Of a DNA stretch of 64,000 nucleotides, positions 52,190-59,894 are shown one piece after another. The first letter of the stretch is position 1; each line of letters begins with the position of its first letter. The DNA is from SCN-70-22 sp046327755 (GTDB taxonomy: Bacteria > Gemmatimonadota > Gemmatimonadetes > Gemmatimonadales > Gemmatimonadaceae). The notes under the pieces are model-generated. The model did no database searches. It had not been told where the DNA came from and was given only the letters and a program-made list of their open reading frames with translations. Location: positions 62,001 through 126,000 of the forward strand of contig JAXLXW010000006.1 in the NCBI GenBank assembly GCA_046327755.1, written 5' to 3'. The position numbers were made by a program, and so were the translations under genes.

Positions 52190-52968
52190 ACGACTCCTTC
52201 CAGTTCGACCGCCACGACGGCGTCCTCACCGTCACCTTCAATCGTCCCGAGCGCCTCAACGCCTTCCGGCGCGTCGAGTATCATCGCTTCCGCGACCTGC
52301 TGGGGGACTTTGAGCAGGATGCGTCGGTGCGCGTCGTTGTCCTCACGGGGAGTGGTCGCGGCTTCTGCGCCGGGGAGGACCTCAAGGAGCTCGAGGCGAC
52401 GAGCGACGAGAGCGATGGCGGGCTCGCGCGCGAGAACGTCCTGGTGCTGCAGGACATCACGCGACGCATCGTGCGCAGCGAACACGTGTACCTGGCGGCG
52501 GTGAACGGCGTGGCGGCGGGATTCGGTGCGGAAGTCGCCTGCGCCTGTGATGTGCGGCTGGCGGGTGAGGGAGCGCGCTTCCTCTTTCCCGAGGTCAAGC
52601 GCGGTCTCTTCATCACCAACGGCATCTCGTGGAGCCTGCCGCGCCTGGTCGGCGACAACTGGGCGGCGTCGCTCCTCCTCACCGGTGACAGCATCGACGC
52701 GCAGGTGGCGAAGCGCATCGGCCTCGTGACCGAGGTGATCGCCAACGACTCGCTGGTCCCGGTTGCGCAGGCGATGGCGGCGGGGATCGCCGCGGCGGCA
52801 CCGACCGCGGTGACGCACACCAAGCGCATCCTGCGCGGCGACGTGGACGGACTGGAGCGCGCCCTCCAGACCGAGGTGGAATACCTCGACCGCGTGATCG
52901 CCAGCGGCGAGTACCGCGAGGGGGCCCGCGCCTTCGTGGAGAAGCGTCCGCCCCGCTACGCCCGTTAG
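52186..52968 (+). CDS. Enoyl-CoA hydratase/isomerase (crotonase) family
   Basis: The 260-residue protein has the crotonase core: VTFNRPERLNAF (about 16-27), the first oxyanion segment GRGFCAGEDLKEL (about 57-69), and the second AAVNGVAAGFGAEVA (about 104-118). An FPEVKRGLF segment supplies the second catalytic region. It acts on acyl-CoA thioesters, hydrating or isomerising a double bond; the exact reaction is not fixed by the motifs. It is co-translated with the acyl-CoA ligase (ATGA) and is followed six bases later by a permease gene. Its stop TAG is inside a CGTTAGGC octamer. Confidence 0.9.
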   Translation: MNDSFQFDRHDGVLTVTFNRPERLNAFRRVEYHRFRDLLGDFEQDASVRVVVLTGSGRGFCAGEDLKELEATSDESDGGLARENVLVLQDITRRIVRSEHVYLAAVNGVAAGFGAEVACACDVRLAGEGARFLFPEVKRGLFITNGISWSLPRLVGDNWAASLLLTGDSIDAQVAKRIGLVTEVIANDSLVPVAQAMAAGIAAAAPTAVTHTKRILRGDVDGLERALQTEVEYLDRVIASGEYREGARAFVEKRPPRYAR

Positions 52969-52974
52969 GCGCGC

Positions 52975-54261
52975 ATGCACGAACGCCGCATCGGGCTCTG
53001 GGGGGCCGTGGCCACGCTCGTTGGCTACGTCATTGGCGCGTCGATCTTCGTCCTCCCGGCGGAGTTGCTGCCGTCGGCCGGCGCCGGGGTGATCCTGTCG
53101 TACGTGATTGCGGCGATCCCTGCGATCTTCACGTGCGTGGCGGGGGCCGTGGTGGGCAACGCCTTTCCCGTGTCGGGGGCGTCGTACGTCGGGGTGCGCG
53201 AGGCGATATCCCCCTTCTTTGCCTTCCTCACCGCCTGGTTGATCGTCTGCGCCGGCGCGATCGGGGCGGCGCTGGTGGCGTACGGCTTTGCCGACTACGT
53301 CGCCTTCTTCTGGCCGGGGATCGACGCCCGCACGTGCGCGCTCGGCGTCGTCGTCGCCTTCGTCCTGCTGAACCTCACGCCGGTCAGCGTGACCGTCGCG
53401 GCGCAGGCGGCGATGGTCGTCTTCTTCGCGGTGGTGCTGGCCGCCTTTGCGGCTGGCGGTTTCTTCGCGGGCGACCCGGGGCGTCTCTCCCCGATGGTGC
53501 CGCACGGCTGGTCGCCCGTGCTCACGGGTGCAGTGGCGGCCTACTTCAGCTACGCCGGGCTGCAGGTCCTCATCGAGGTGGGCGGCGAGATCAAGGACCC
53601 GGGGCGCACGATCCCGCGCGCATTGGCCATCTCGTTCGCCGTCGTCCTCGCGCTGTACCTTCTCTTCGTCATCGCCATCGTCCTGCTGAGTGACACGTCT
53701 GCGCCTGCGAACGCGAGCGCGCTGGTCGGGCGCATCGCCGAAGAGCACTTCGGGACCGGCTTCGCGCGCGCCGTCGTGGTGAGTGCGCTGCTCGCCGCCG
53801 CCACGTCGGTGAACGGGATCTTCTTCACGCAGGCGCGCGACGTGCGCGCCCTGGCGCTCGACGGGCGCTTCCCGCGCATCCTCGCCAGGGAGCAGGGGGG
53901 GATCCCGCGCCCGGCGGTGCTCGCGCTGGGTGGGGCATCGCTCGTCGCCACGGCGGCCGGCGCGTCGATTCGCGAGTATGCGATCCTCACGGCGATGTGC
54001 ATGATGACGGTGCAGGCAATGCTCGGGTTGTCGGCGTTGCGCCTGCCGACGAAGGCGCCGGAGGCGTGGCAGCAGTCGCCCTTCAAGCCCTCGCCCCCGG
54101 TGCTGGCGTTCTTCGCCTGGGGGCTCATCGTCATCTCGCTGGCCTTCTTCGTACTCGCCGTGGCGCAGAGCCCGGGGAGCCTGCTGACATGGGCCGGCGC
54201 ATTGGTCGCCGGCGTCGTGCTGTATCGGGTCCAGAACACTCCGCGCGTGGAGGGAGCATGA
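52975..54261 (+). CDS. Amino acid/polyamine (APC) family permease
   Basis: The 428-residue protein has about twelve hydrophobic helices. The first contains GAVATLVGYVIGASIFVLPAEL, the conserved G-x-G helix-1 substrate site of APC permeases, and the eighth region has EVGGEIKDPGRTIPRAL, a signature of the family. It imports amino acids or similar amines across the inner membrane by cation symport or exchange. It starts 6 bases after the crotonase stop and overlaps the next gene by ATGA. In this operon it probably brings in the amino acid or derivative that the surrounding enzymes act on. Confidence 0.9.
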   Translation: MHERRIGLWGAVATLVGYVIGASIFVLPAELLPSAGAGVILSYVIAAIPAIFTCVAGAVVGNAFPVSGASYVGVREAISPFFAFLTAWLIVCAGAIGAALVAYGFADYVAFFWPGIDARTCALGVVVAFVLLNLTPVSVTVAAQAAMVVFFAVVLAAFAAGGFFAGDPGRLSPMVPHGWSPVLTGAVAAYFSYAGLQVLIEVGGEIKDPGRTIPRALAISFAVVLALYLLFVIAIVLLSDTSAPANASALVGRIAEEHFGTGFARAVVVSALLAAATSVNGIFFTQARDVRALALDGRFPRILAREQGGIPRPAVLALGGASLVATAAGASIREYAILTAMCMMTVQAMLGLSALRLPTKAPEAWQQSPFKPSPPVLAFFAWGLIVISLAFFVLAVAQSPGSLLTWAGALVAGVVLYRVQNTPRVEGA

Positions 54262-55658
54262 GGACGATCGTTCGAATGGCACTGGTGGTGGGGAGCGCGG
54301 TCGCCGCGCTGCCCTGGTCGGCACAGGGGCAGGCGCGTGCGCAGGACCGGCGGAAGTGGCTGGCCCCCAATCAGGTCACCTCCGACGACCCGCGTCGCGT
54401 CCCGATGCCGGCCACACCTCGCGGACCGGACGGGACCCTCGTGTTGCGCGGCGGACGCGTGTTGGACGGGACGGGATCGCCGGCGCGTGCGGCGACCGTG
54501 GTCATCACGCGCAACCGCATCACGAAGGTGCTGGCACCGAACGACACCGACTGGCCCAGGGACGCGCGCGTCGTCGACGTCAGCGGGAAGACCGTGCTCC
54601 CCGGGCTCATCGACCTGCACACGCACCTGTCGTACTTCGACCCGCCGTACTCCACCTCGGAACAGCCGAGCGATCCGGACGGGACACTGCGTGCGGTGCA
54701 GCGCCTGCGCTTCTTCATCGAGAGCGGGATCACGAGCGTGCGCGACGTCGCCTCGGAAGGGGACGTGACCTTCCGCCTGAAGGAGTGGGTGGGGCGAAAT
54801 GACATCGTGGGGCCGCGCATCTTCGCCGCCGGCCAGCTGATCACCGCGCCAGGCGGCCACGGGTCGGAGGGGGCGCTGGAGGTGAACAGCACCGGCTCCA
54901 TTCGGACGGTGACCGGTGCGGACCAGTGGCGCGATGCGGTGCGCGACATGTTCCGGCGCGGTGCCGACGTCATCAAGATCGCCTCGCACTTCTCGGTCGA
55001 TGAGGTGAAGGCCGCCGTGGACGAGGCGCACGCGCTCGGGCTCAAGGTCACGTGCGACTGCGAGACGTTCTACATCGAGCGCGCCGTCGATGCCGGCGTG
55101 GACATGATCGAGCATCCCCTGCCGCGTACCGACGACGTGATCCGGAAGATGGCGGAGCGGAAGGTGGAGGCCGATCCCACCGTCTACGTCTACACCATCC
55201 TCTTCGCGGCTTCGGGGGGCGGGTACTTCGCGTCGACCTCGCGCCGCTTCAACTTCAACGACTCGCTCAATCTCGACGTGCTGCGGCGCATGCGGCGCGC
55301 GGGCGTGAAGCTGGGGGTGGGGACCGACCTCGTCGTCGACTGGTTCCGCCAGCTGCCGATGCCGTACATCAACGAGCTGAAGTACTTCACCGCGGCGGGG
55401 TACACGCCGCTCGAGGCGCTGGTCGCCGCGACAAAGACAAACGCCGAGTTGCTGGACATGGACGACAAGCTCGGGACGCTCGAAGCGGGGAAGCTCGCTG
55501 ACGTGCTGGTGGTCAACGGGCGTCCGGACGAGCGCCTCGACGACCTCGCGAAGGTGGAGATGGTGATTCGCGATGGCTGGGTCGTGGTGGACGGCGGTCG
55601 TGTGACGATTCCGCGTCATGCCGCCAAGCCTGGGCCGCCGCCGTTCGGCGTGAAGTAG
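54258..55658 (+). CDS. Secreted amidohydrolase, prolidase/imidazolonepropionase-like
   Basis: The 466-residue protein has a signal peptide (cleavage near QGQARAQ, about 29) and an amidohydrolase TIM barrel. Metal residues seen are His121 and His123 (IDLHTHLS), a probable carboxylated Lys240 (VIKIAS), His286 (IEHP) and Asp357 (GTDLV). The strand that normally reads AHAHG is TCDCETF here, so one conserved histidine is missing. Relatives cleave Xaa-Pro or other dipeptides and N-acyl amino acids. The ATG overlaps the permease stop (ATGA), making it the last gene of the operon that starts with the acyl-CoA ligase or gntR. Confidence 0.85.
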   Translation: MRTIVRMALVVGSAVAALPWSAQGQARAQDRRKWLAPNQVTSDDPRRVPMPATPRGPDGTLVLRGGRVLDGTGSPARAATVVITRNRITKVLAPNDTDWPRDARVVDVSGKTVLPGLIDLHTHLSYFDPPYSTSEQPSDPDGTLRAVQRLRFFIESGITSVRDVASEGDVTFRLKEWVGRNDIVGPRIFAAGQLITAPGGHGSEGALEVNSTGSIRTVTGADQWRDAVRDMFRRGADVIKIASHFSVDEVKAAVDEAHALGLKVTCDCETFYIERAVDAGVDMIEHPLPRTDDVIRKMAERKVEADPTVYVYTILFAASGGGYFASTSRRFNFNDSLNLDVLRRMRRAGVKLGVGTDLVVDWFRQLPMPYINELKYFTAAGYTPLEALVAATKTNAELLDMDDKLGTLEAGKLADVLVVNGRPDERLDDLAKVEMVIRDGWVVVDGGRVTIPRHAAKPGPPPFGVK

Positions 55659-55727
55659 CCGCCATCTCAGAGGGGATCGCCATCGCGCCGAAGGCCACGG
55701 GACGACGACACGCGCCTGGGGCACCTC

Positions 55728-56040
55728 ATGCGGAAGAAGATCGCGATTGGGGTTGTGGGGTCGATCCTGGGACTCGTGGCCGGGGGGTGACGACGTGGTG
55801 TACGGTGAGCGTCGCGGTGAGGGCGCGAAGCTTCTCCCGTACACCAGTGCCCCGTTCGCCACGGCTGTCGAGATCACCGGACTCCCGGTGGTCTGGCTGC
55901 GTGGCGCGTCGACGCACGTCGATGGGGCGTTCTTCGCGTACCTGGAGGATGTTGCCCCTGACGGCCGGGTGGCGTACGTGACCGAAGGGGTGCTGCGCGG
56001 GCGGCATCGGAGGGTGTCGTCGGCTCCGCCGGGGCGCTAG
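55728..56040 (+). pseudogene. Remnant of a CocE/NonD (X-Pro dipeptidyl-peptidase S15 type) hydrolase
   Basis: An ATG at 55728 opens a hydrophobic N-terminus (MRKKIAIGVVGSILGLVAGG) that stops after 20 codons at 55788. In another frame, about 55800-56030 encodes YTSAPFATAVEITGLPVVWL and FFAYLEDVAPDGRVAYVTEG with R..HR at the end. This second part matches the C-terminal jelly-roll domain of CocE/NonD acyl esterases and S15 peptidases. The whole catalytic alpha/beta-hydrolase domain is missing. The simplest reading is an internally deleted and frameshifted gene. It is unlikely to make a working protein. Confidence 0.7.
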
Positions 56041-56135
56041 CGGCGGGGTTCGACGGGCGCCCCGCCGGCGGGCGGCGGCGGGGGCCGCTGGCGGGGGTCG
56101 CTGGCGGGGGCCCGACGTTGCGTGCGGCACGCGAA

Positions 56136-56147
56136 ATTGTATACAAT
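56136..56147. promoter_or_regulatory. Palindromic operator for the GntR regulator (site 2)
   Basis: ATTGTATACAAT is a perfect 12-bp palindrome that shares the TTGTATACAA core with the gntR region site at 49746. It lies 31 bases before the ATG of the D-aminoacylase-like gene, a typical place for a repressor site. Confidence 0.8.
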
Positions 56148-56178
56148 TGAGGCTCCTCCCTCCCCCGGATATCGCCGC

Positions 56179-57942
56179 ATGGCTGCGCGCGCCCAGCTTC
56201 GCCCCCCAGATGTCCTGCCGCTCCGTTCCGGAGCCGCTCCTTCCCATCGCTCGCTCGCCGCGCTTGCGCTGCTGGGGCTCGCCACCGCGGCGTGCCGCAC
56301 GGCCCCCGCGCCGGCACCGTCGGTCGCCCCCGCTGTCTCGGCGCAGGCTTCGCGCGAGGCGCTCGACGCCAAGGCACGACTGGGCGGCGCCGACTACGAC
56401 GTGATCATCCGCAACGGGCGGGTGATCGATGGTATGGGGAATCCCTGGATCCTGGCCGACGTCGGGATCATCGGCGGGAAGTTCGCCAGGATCGGGAAGA
56501 TCACAGGGCGTGGCGTCAAGGAGATCGACGCCAAGGGGCTGTACGTCTCGCCGGGGTGGATCGACATGATGGACCAGTCCGGCGGTGTGCTGCCGCGCAA
56601 CGGGTTGGCGCAGAACAAGCTGTTGCAGGGGGTGACGACGGCGATCGGCGGCGAGGGTGGCTTCCCGGTTCCGGCGTCGCGCATTGGCGACTACTTCGCC
56701 AACCTGGAGAAGCAAGGGATCAGCATCAACTTCGGCAACTACTACTCGGCCACGCAGGCGCGCGTGGCGGTCCTGCAGTCGTTCAACCGCGCGCCTAACG
56801 CCGCAGAGCTCGACCGGATGCGCGCCAGCATGGACACGGCGATGCGCGCCGGGGCGATGGGGATGACGACGGCGCTCATCTATCCTCCCAGCTCGTACAG
56901 CACCACCGAGGAGTTGGTTGAGCTGGCGAAGGTCGCGGCGAAGTACGGTGGGACGTATGCCTCGCACATCCGCGGCGAGGGGGCGGAGGTCGTGCAGTCG
57001 GTGCGCGAGCTCATCCGCATCGCCGAGGAAGGGGGGCTCCCGGGCGAAGTCTTTCACCTGAAGGTGGCGTACCGCCCTGGGTGGGGGATCCTGATGGACT
57101 CGATCCGGCAGGCAGTGGAGTCGGCGCGCGCGCGCAATGTCGACGTCGCGGCCGATCTCTACGTCTACACTGCCGGAGGAACGGGGCTCGAGGCGACGAT
57201 CCCCTCATGGGCGGCAGACGGCGGGCGCGACTCGCTGCGCAAGCGATTGGCCGATCCGGCAATCCGTGCGCGGCTCAAGCGCGAAGTGCAGACCGGATCG
57301 CCGGGATGGTGGAACATCATCGAGGCCGCCGGCGGGTGGGACGGCGTGGTGCTCGTGAACGCGCAGAACCCGGCGAACGCGAAGTACCAGCAGAAGACCA
57401 TCGCCCAGATCGCGAAGGAGATGGGGAAGGAACCGGCCGACGCCGCGTGGGACCTCGTGCTGGAGGGGAGCGGGCGCGTGATGGCGATCTACCACATGAT
57501 GAGCGAGCAGGACATCGAGACCGCGCTTCGGTTCCCGTGGACGAGCATCGGGAGCGACGCGGGGGCGGCGCTCGCCCCGGGCTCGGTGGACCAGACGGGG
57601 CTGCCGCACCCGCGCATGTATGGCAACGCGGTGCGCGTGGTCTCTCGTTATGCGCGCGACCGGAAGGTCCTGTCGCTGGAGGAGGCGATTCGCAAGCAGA
57701 CCTCGTGGCCCGCAACGCGCATGCGGCTGGCGGGGCGCGGGTCGATCAAGGAGGGGAACTGGGCCGACGTGACGATCTTCGACCTGGCGACCCTCGACGA
57801 CAAGGCAACGTACGACGCCCCGATCGCGACGCCGACGGGGATCGCGTACGTCCTCGTCAACGGCGTAGTGACGGTGGAGCAGGGGAAGCACACGGGCGTT
57901 CGCGCCGGGCACGTGCTGTACGGCCCGGGGCGCGGGCGCTGA
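56179..57942 (+). CDS. D-aminoacylase-like amidohydrolase without the HxH motif
   Basis: The 587-residue protein has a signal with a possible lipobox (ATAAC, Cys about residue 37) and a D-aminoacylase-like body (YDVIIRNGRVIDGMGNPW ...). The ligand histidines of the central sheet are kept in YASHIRGEG and VFHLKVAY, and the final SIGSDAGAA Asp is kept. The first metal motif, normally GFIDxHxH, reads GWIDMMDQSG, so both histidines are lost; the NCG region reads IGGEGGFPV. It could use a single metal or have changed reaction. It carries a GntR-type operator directly upstream and is followed after 21 bases by a serine hydrolase gene, so the two are likely co-transcribed. Confidence 0.8.
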   Translation: MAARAQLRPPDVLPLRSGAAPSHRSLAALALLGLATAACRTAPAPAPSVAPAVSAQASREALDAKARLGGADYDVIIRNGRVIDGMGNPWILADVGIIGGKFARIGKITGRGVKEIDAKGLYVSPGWIDMMDQSGGVLPRNGLAQNKLLQGVTTAIGGEGGFPVPASRIGDYFANLEKQGISINFGNYYSATQARVAVLQSFNRAPNAAELDRMRASMDTAMRAGAMGMTTALIYPPSSYSTTEELVELAKVAAKYGGTYASHIRGEGAEVVQSVRELIRIAEEGGLPGEVFHLKVAYRPGWGILMDSIRQAVESARARNVDVAADLYVYTAGGTGLEATIPSWAADGGRDSLRKRLADPAIRARLKREVQTGSPGWWNIIEAAGGWDGVVLVNAQNPANAKYQQKTIAQIAKEMGKEPADAAWDLVLEGSGRVMAIYHMMSEQDIETALRFPWTSIGSDAGAALAPGSVDQTGLPHPRMYGNAVRVVSRYARDRKVLSLEEAIRKQTSWPATRMRLAGRGSIKEGNWADVTIFDLATLDDKATYDAPIATPTGIAYVLVNGVVTVEQGKHTGVRAGHVLYGPGRGR

Positions 57943-57963
57943 CTCTAGCACCAGGGGGACGGA

Positions 57964-59832
57964 ATGATCACGGCACGTGGGAGGTCGCGGGTGGGGAGTG
58001 CAGCGCTGCGCGTCGGGGTGGCCATGCTCCTCGGCACCATCGTCAGCACGAACGCCACGGCGCAGAAGGGAAAGGCCGGCGGCGACGCCGCTCGTTATAC
58101 AAGGCTCGACGCGTACGTGGCGGCGACGATGAAGGCATGGAAGGTCCCGGGGGTCGCGCTGGCGATCGTGAAGGACGATTCCATCGTCTACGCCAAGGGG
58201 TACGGGACGCGGACGGTGGGGAAGGACGAGACGGTCGACGCGAACACCATCTTCGCCATCGGCTCCTCGTCCAAGGCGTTCACCGCGGCGCTGGTGGCGA
58301 TGGCGGTCGACGAGGGGAAGATGAAGTGGGACGAGAAGGTCACGGCGTACCTTCCCGGCTTCGCGATGTACGACAACTACGCGTCGCGTGAGCTCACGGT
58401 GCGCGACGCGCTGTCGCACCGCAGTGGCCTCTCGCGCGGCGACTTTGCGTGGTACATCGGGGGCTTTGACCGGAGCGATCTCCTGCGCCGCGTGCGGTAC
58501 CTGGCGCCGAGCTGGTCGTTCCGATCGACCTTCGGCTACCAGAACCTGATGTACCTGGCGGCGGGCGAGGCGGTGGCCGCGGCGGAGCGCAGCTCGTGGG
58601 ACGACCAGGTGCGCACGAAGATCTTCGCGCCGCTGGGGATGACGTCGTCGTCGACGTCGGTGACGGCGCTCGCCGGTCGCCCCAACGTGGCGACGCCGCA
58701 CTACCTGCTCAACGACACGTTGCTCACTGCGCCGTACAAGAACATCGACAACATCGCTCCTGCCGGTTCGATCAACTCCAGCGTGCGCGACATGGCGCAG
58801 TGGCTGCGCTTGCAGCTGGGGCGCGGGAAGTACGCGGGGAAGCAGCTGATCACGTCGGGGAACCATGGCGACATGTGGCAGCCCAACACCCACATCCGCC
58901 TCGAAGGGCCCACGGGGCGCTTCCTGGCGCCGGGGGCGAACCTCGCGTCCTACGGGATGGGGTGGTTCCTGCAGGACTTCAACGGGCGCCTCGCCGTGCA
59001 TCACGGCGGCAACATCGACGGGATGTCGGCGATGGTGGCCATGCTGCCCGACGAGAAGCTCGGCGTGGTGGTCCTGACGAACCTCAACGGAACGCCGGCG
59101 CCGGAGTCGATCTTCCCGTACGTCTTCGACCTCTACACCCGCGACACGCCGCGGGACTGGAACGCCGAGTACCAGAAGATGCTCGGCCCCCTGACCGACG
59201 CGGGGAAGAAGGCCGAAGAGGCGATGGAGAAGGCACGGGTCGCCGGGACCAAGCCGTCGCTCGAGCTGGCGAAGTATGCCGGGACGTACAACGACTCGCT
59301 CTACGGCGACGTGGTGGTCACGGCGCGCGAGGGCGGGCTGCGCTTCCAGTTCGGGCGCTTTGGCGGGACGCTGGAGCACTGGAACTACGACTCCTTCCGC
59401 GTCCTGCTCGACAACAAGACGTTAGGCAAGCCGATGGCGACGTTCGTCATCGACGCGGCGGGGAAGCCGTCGGAGGTGAAGCTCGACATCGCCCCGGAGG
59501 CGAAGTTCCGCTTCGCCCCGCCCGCGGCCGACACCAGGCCCGCCGTGACGCTCACCGAGGAGCAGCTGCAAGCGCTGGTGGGGACGTACAAGCCGGACCA
59601 GATGCCGTTCGAGGTCCAGGTGCAGATCGTGGGAGGGGCGCTCAAGATGACCGTTCCGGGACAGCCGACGTACACGTTGGTCGCAGTGACGCCGACGCGC
59701 TTCCGCCTCACCGGGCCGCCGGGGATTCCCGATGGCTTCTTCGTCGACTTCGACGTGACGAACGGGACGGCGACGGGCGCGACGCTCGTGCAGCCGGCAC
59801 CGCAGCCGTCGCTCAAGCTCAAGAAGCAGTAG
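57964..59832 (+). CDS. Secreted serine hydrolase of the beta-lactamase class C fold
   Basis: The 622-residue protein has a signal peptide (cleavage near ATAQ|K, about 35). The hydrolase domain (about 45-400) shows the nucleophile SxxK (Ser101, Lys104 in GSSSKAFT), the Tyr192-x-Asn194 motif (GYQNL) and HHGG (His347) replacing KTG. Two C-terminal domains follow, one of the DUF3471 type (about 440-510, KYAGTYNDSLYGDVVV) and one beta-rich. Relatives include esterases, D-aminopeptidases and penicillin-binding-like enzymes. It follows the D-aminoacylase-like gene by 21 bases. Action on D-residue peptides is an inference from context only. Confidence 0.9.
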   Translation: MITARGRSRVGSAALRVGVAMLLGTIVSTNATAQKGKAGGDAARYTRLDAYVAATMKAWKVPGVALAIVKDDSIVYAKGYGTRTVGKDETVDANTIFAIGSSSKAFTAALVAMAVDEGKMKWDEKVTAYLPGFAMYDNYASRELTVRDALSHRSGLSRGDFAWYIGGFDRSDLLRRVRYLAPSWSFRSTFGYQNLMYLAAGEAVAAAERSSWDDQVRTKIFAPLGMTSSSTSVTALAGRPNVATPHYLLNDTLLTAPYKNIDNIAPAGSINSSVRDMAQWLRLQLGRGKYAGKQLITSGNHGDMWQPNTHIRLEGPTGRFLAPGANLASYGMGWFLQDFNGRLAVHHGGNIDGMSAMVAMLPDEKLGVVVLTNLNGTPAPESIFPYVFDLYTRDTPRDWNAEYQKMLGPLTDAGKKAEEAMEKARVAGTKPSLELAKYAGTYNDSLYGDVVVTAREGGLRFQFGRFGGTLEHWNYDSFRVLLDNKTLGKPMATFVIDAAGKPSEVKLDIAPEAKFRFAPPAADTRPAVTLTEEQLQALVGTYKPDQMPFEVQVQIVGGALKMTVPGQPTYTLVAVTPTRFRLTGPPGIPDGFFVDFDVTNGTATGATLVQPAPQPSLKLKKQ

Positions 59833-59894
59833 CGGTGCGGGACGGGCGGCGCGCGGTGCGCCGCCCGCTTCGCGTCTTCAACGTCCGACCATCC

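Larger units (their letters stand above)
55659..56178. other. 520-bp intergenic region with gene remnants and operator
   Basis: This gap between two amidohydrolase genes holds the remains of a CocE/NonD-like hydrolase gene (55728-56040), a G-rich stretch with two copies of GCTGGCGGGGG (near 56087-56110), and a GntR operator-like palindrome at 56136. I see no intact gene. Confidence 0.6.
3802..59427. repeat. Dispersed octamer CGTTAGGC, 22 exact copies
   Basis: Exact copies on either strand start at 3802, 5563, 5955, 7367, 8213, 9107, 13684, 15168, 25404, 28440, 30994, 34115, 35502, 39940, 45029, 47490, 48391, 50904, 51666, 52963, 56793 and 59420. Five CGTTAGGG variants start at 10007, 22575, 45608, 60526 and 62060. 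Most fall in genes, usually as Leu(TTA)-Gly, sometimes as Pro-Asn on the other strand or as the stop codon. Confidence 0.9.

Noticed and set aside
50588..52968. Start of a nonribosomal peptide or polyketide cluster
   Set aside because: The adenylating enzyme has no carrier or condensation domains, and its neighbours are a crotonase, a permease and an amidohydrolase.
58093..58105. Third copy of the GntR operator (CGTTATACAAGG)
   Set aside because: Only half of the palindrome matches and it lies inside the hydrolase coding region behind its signal peptide.
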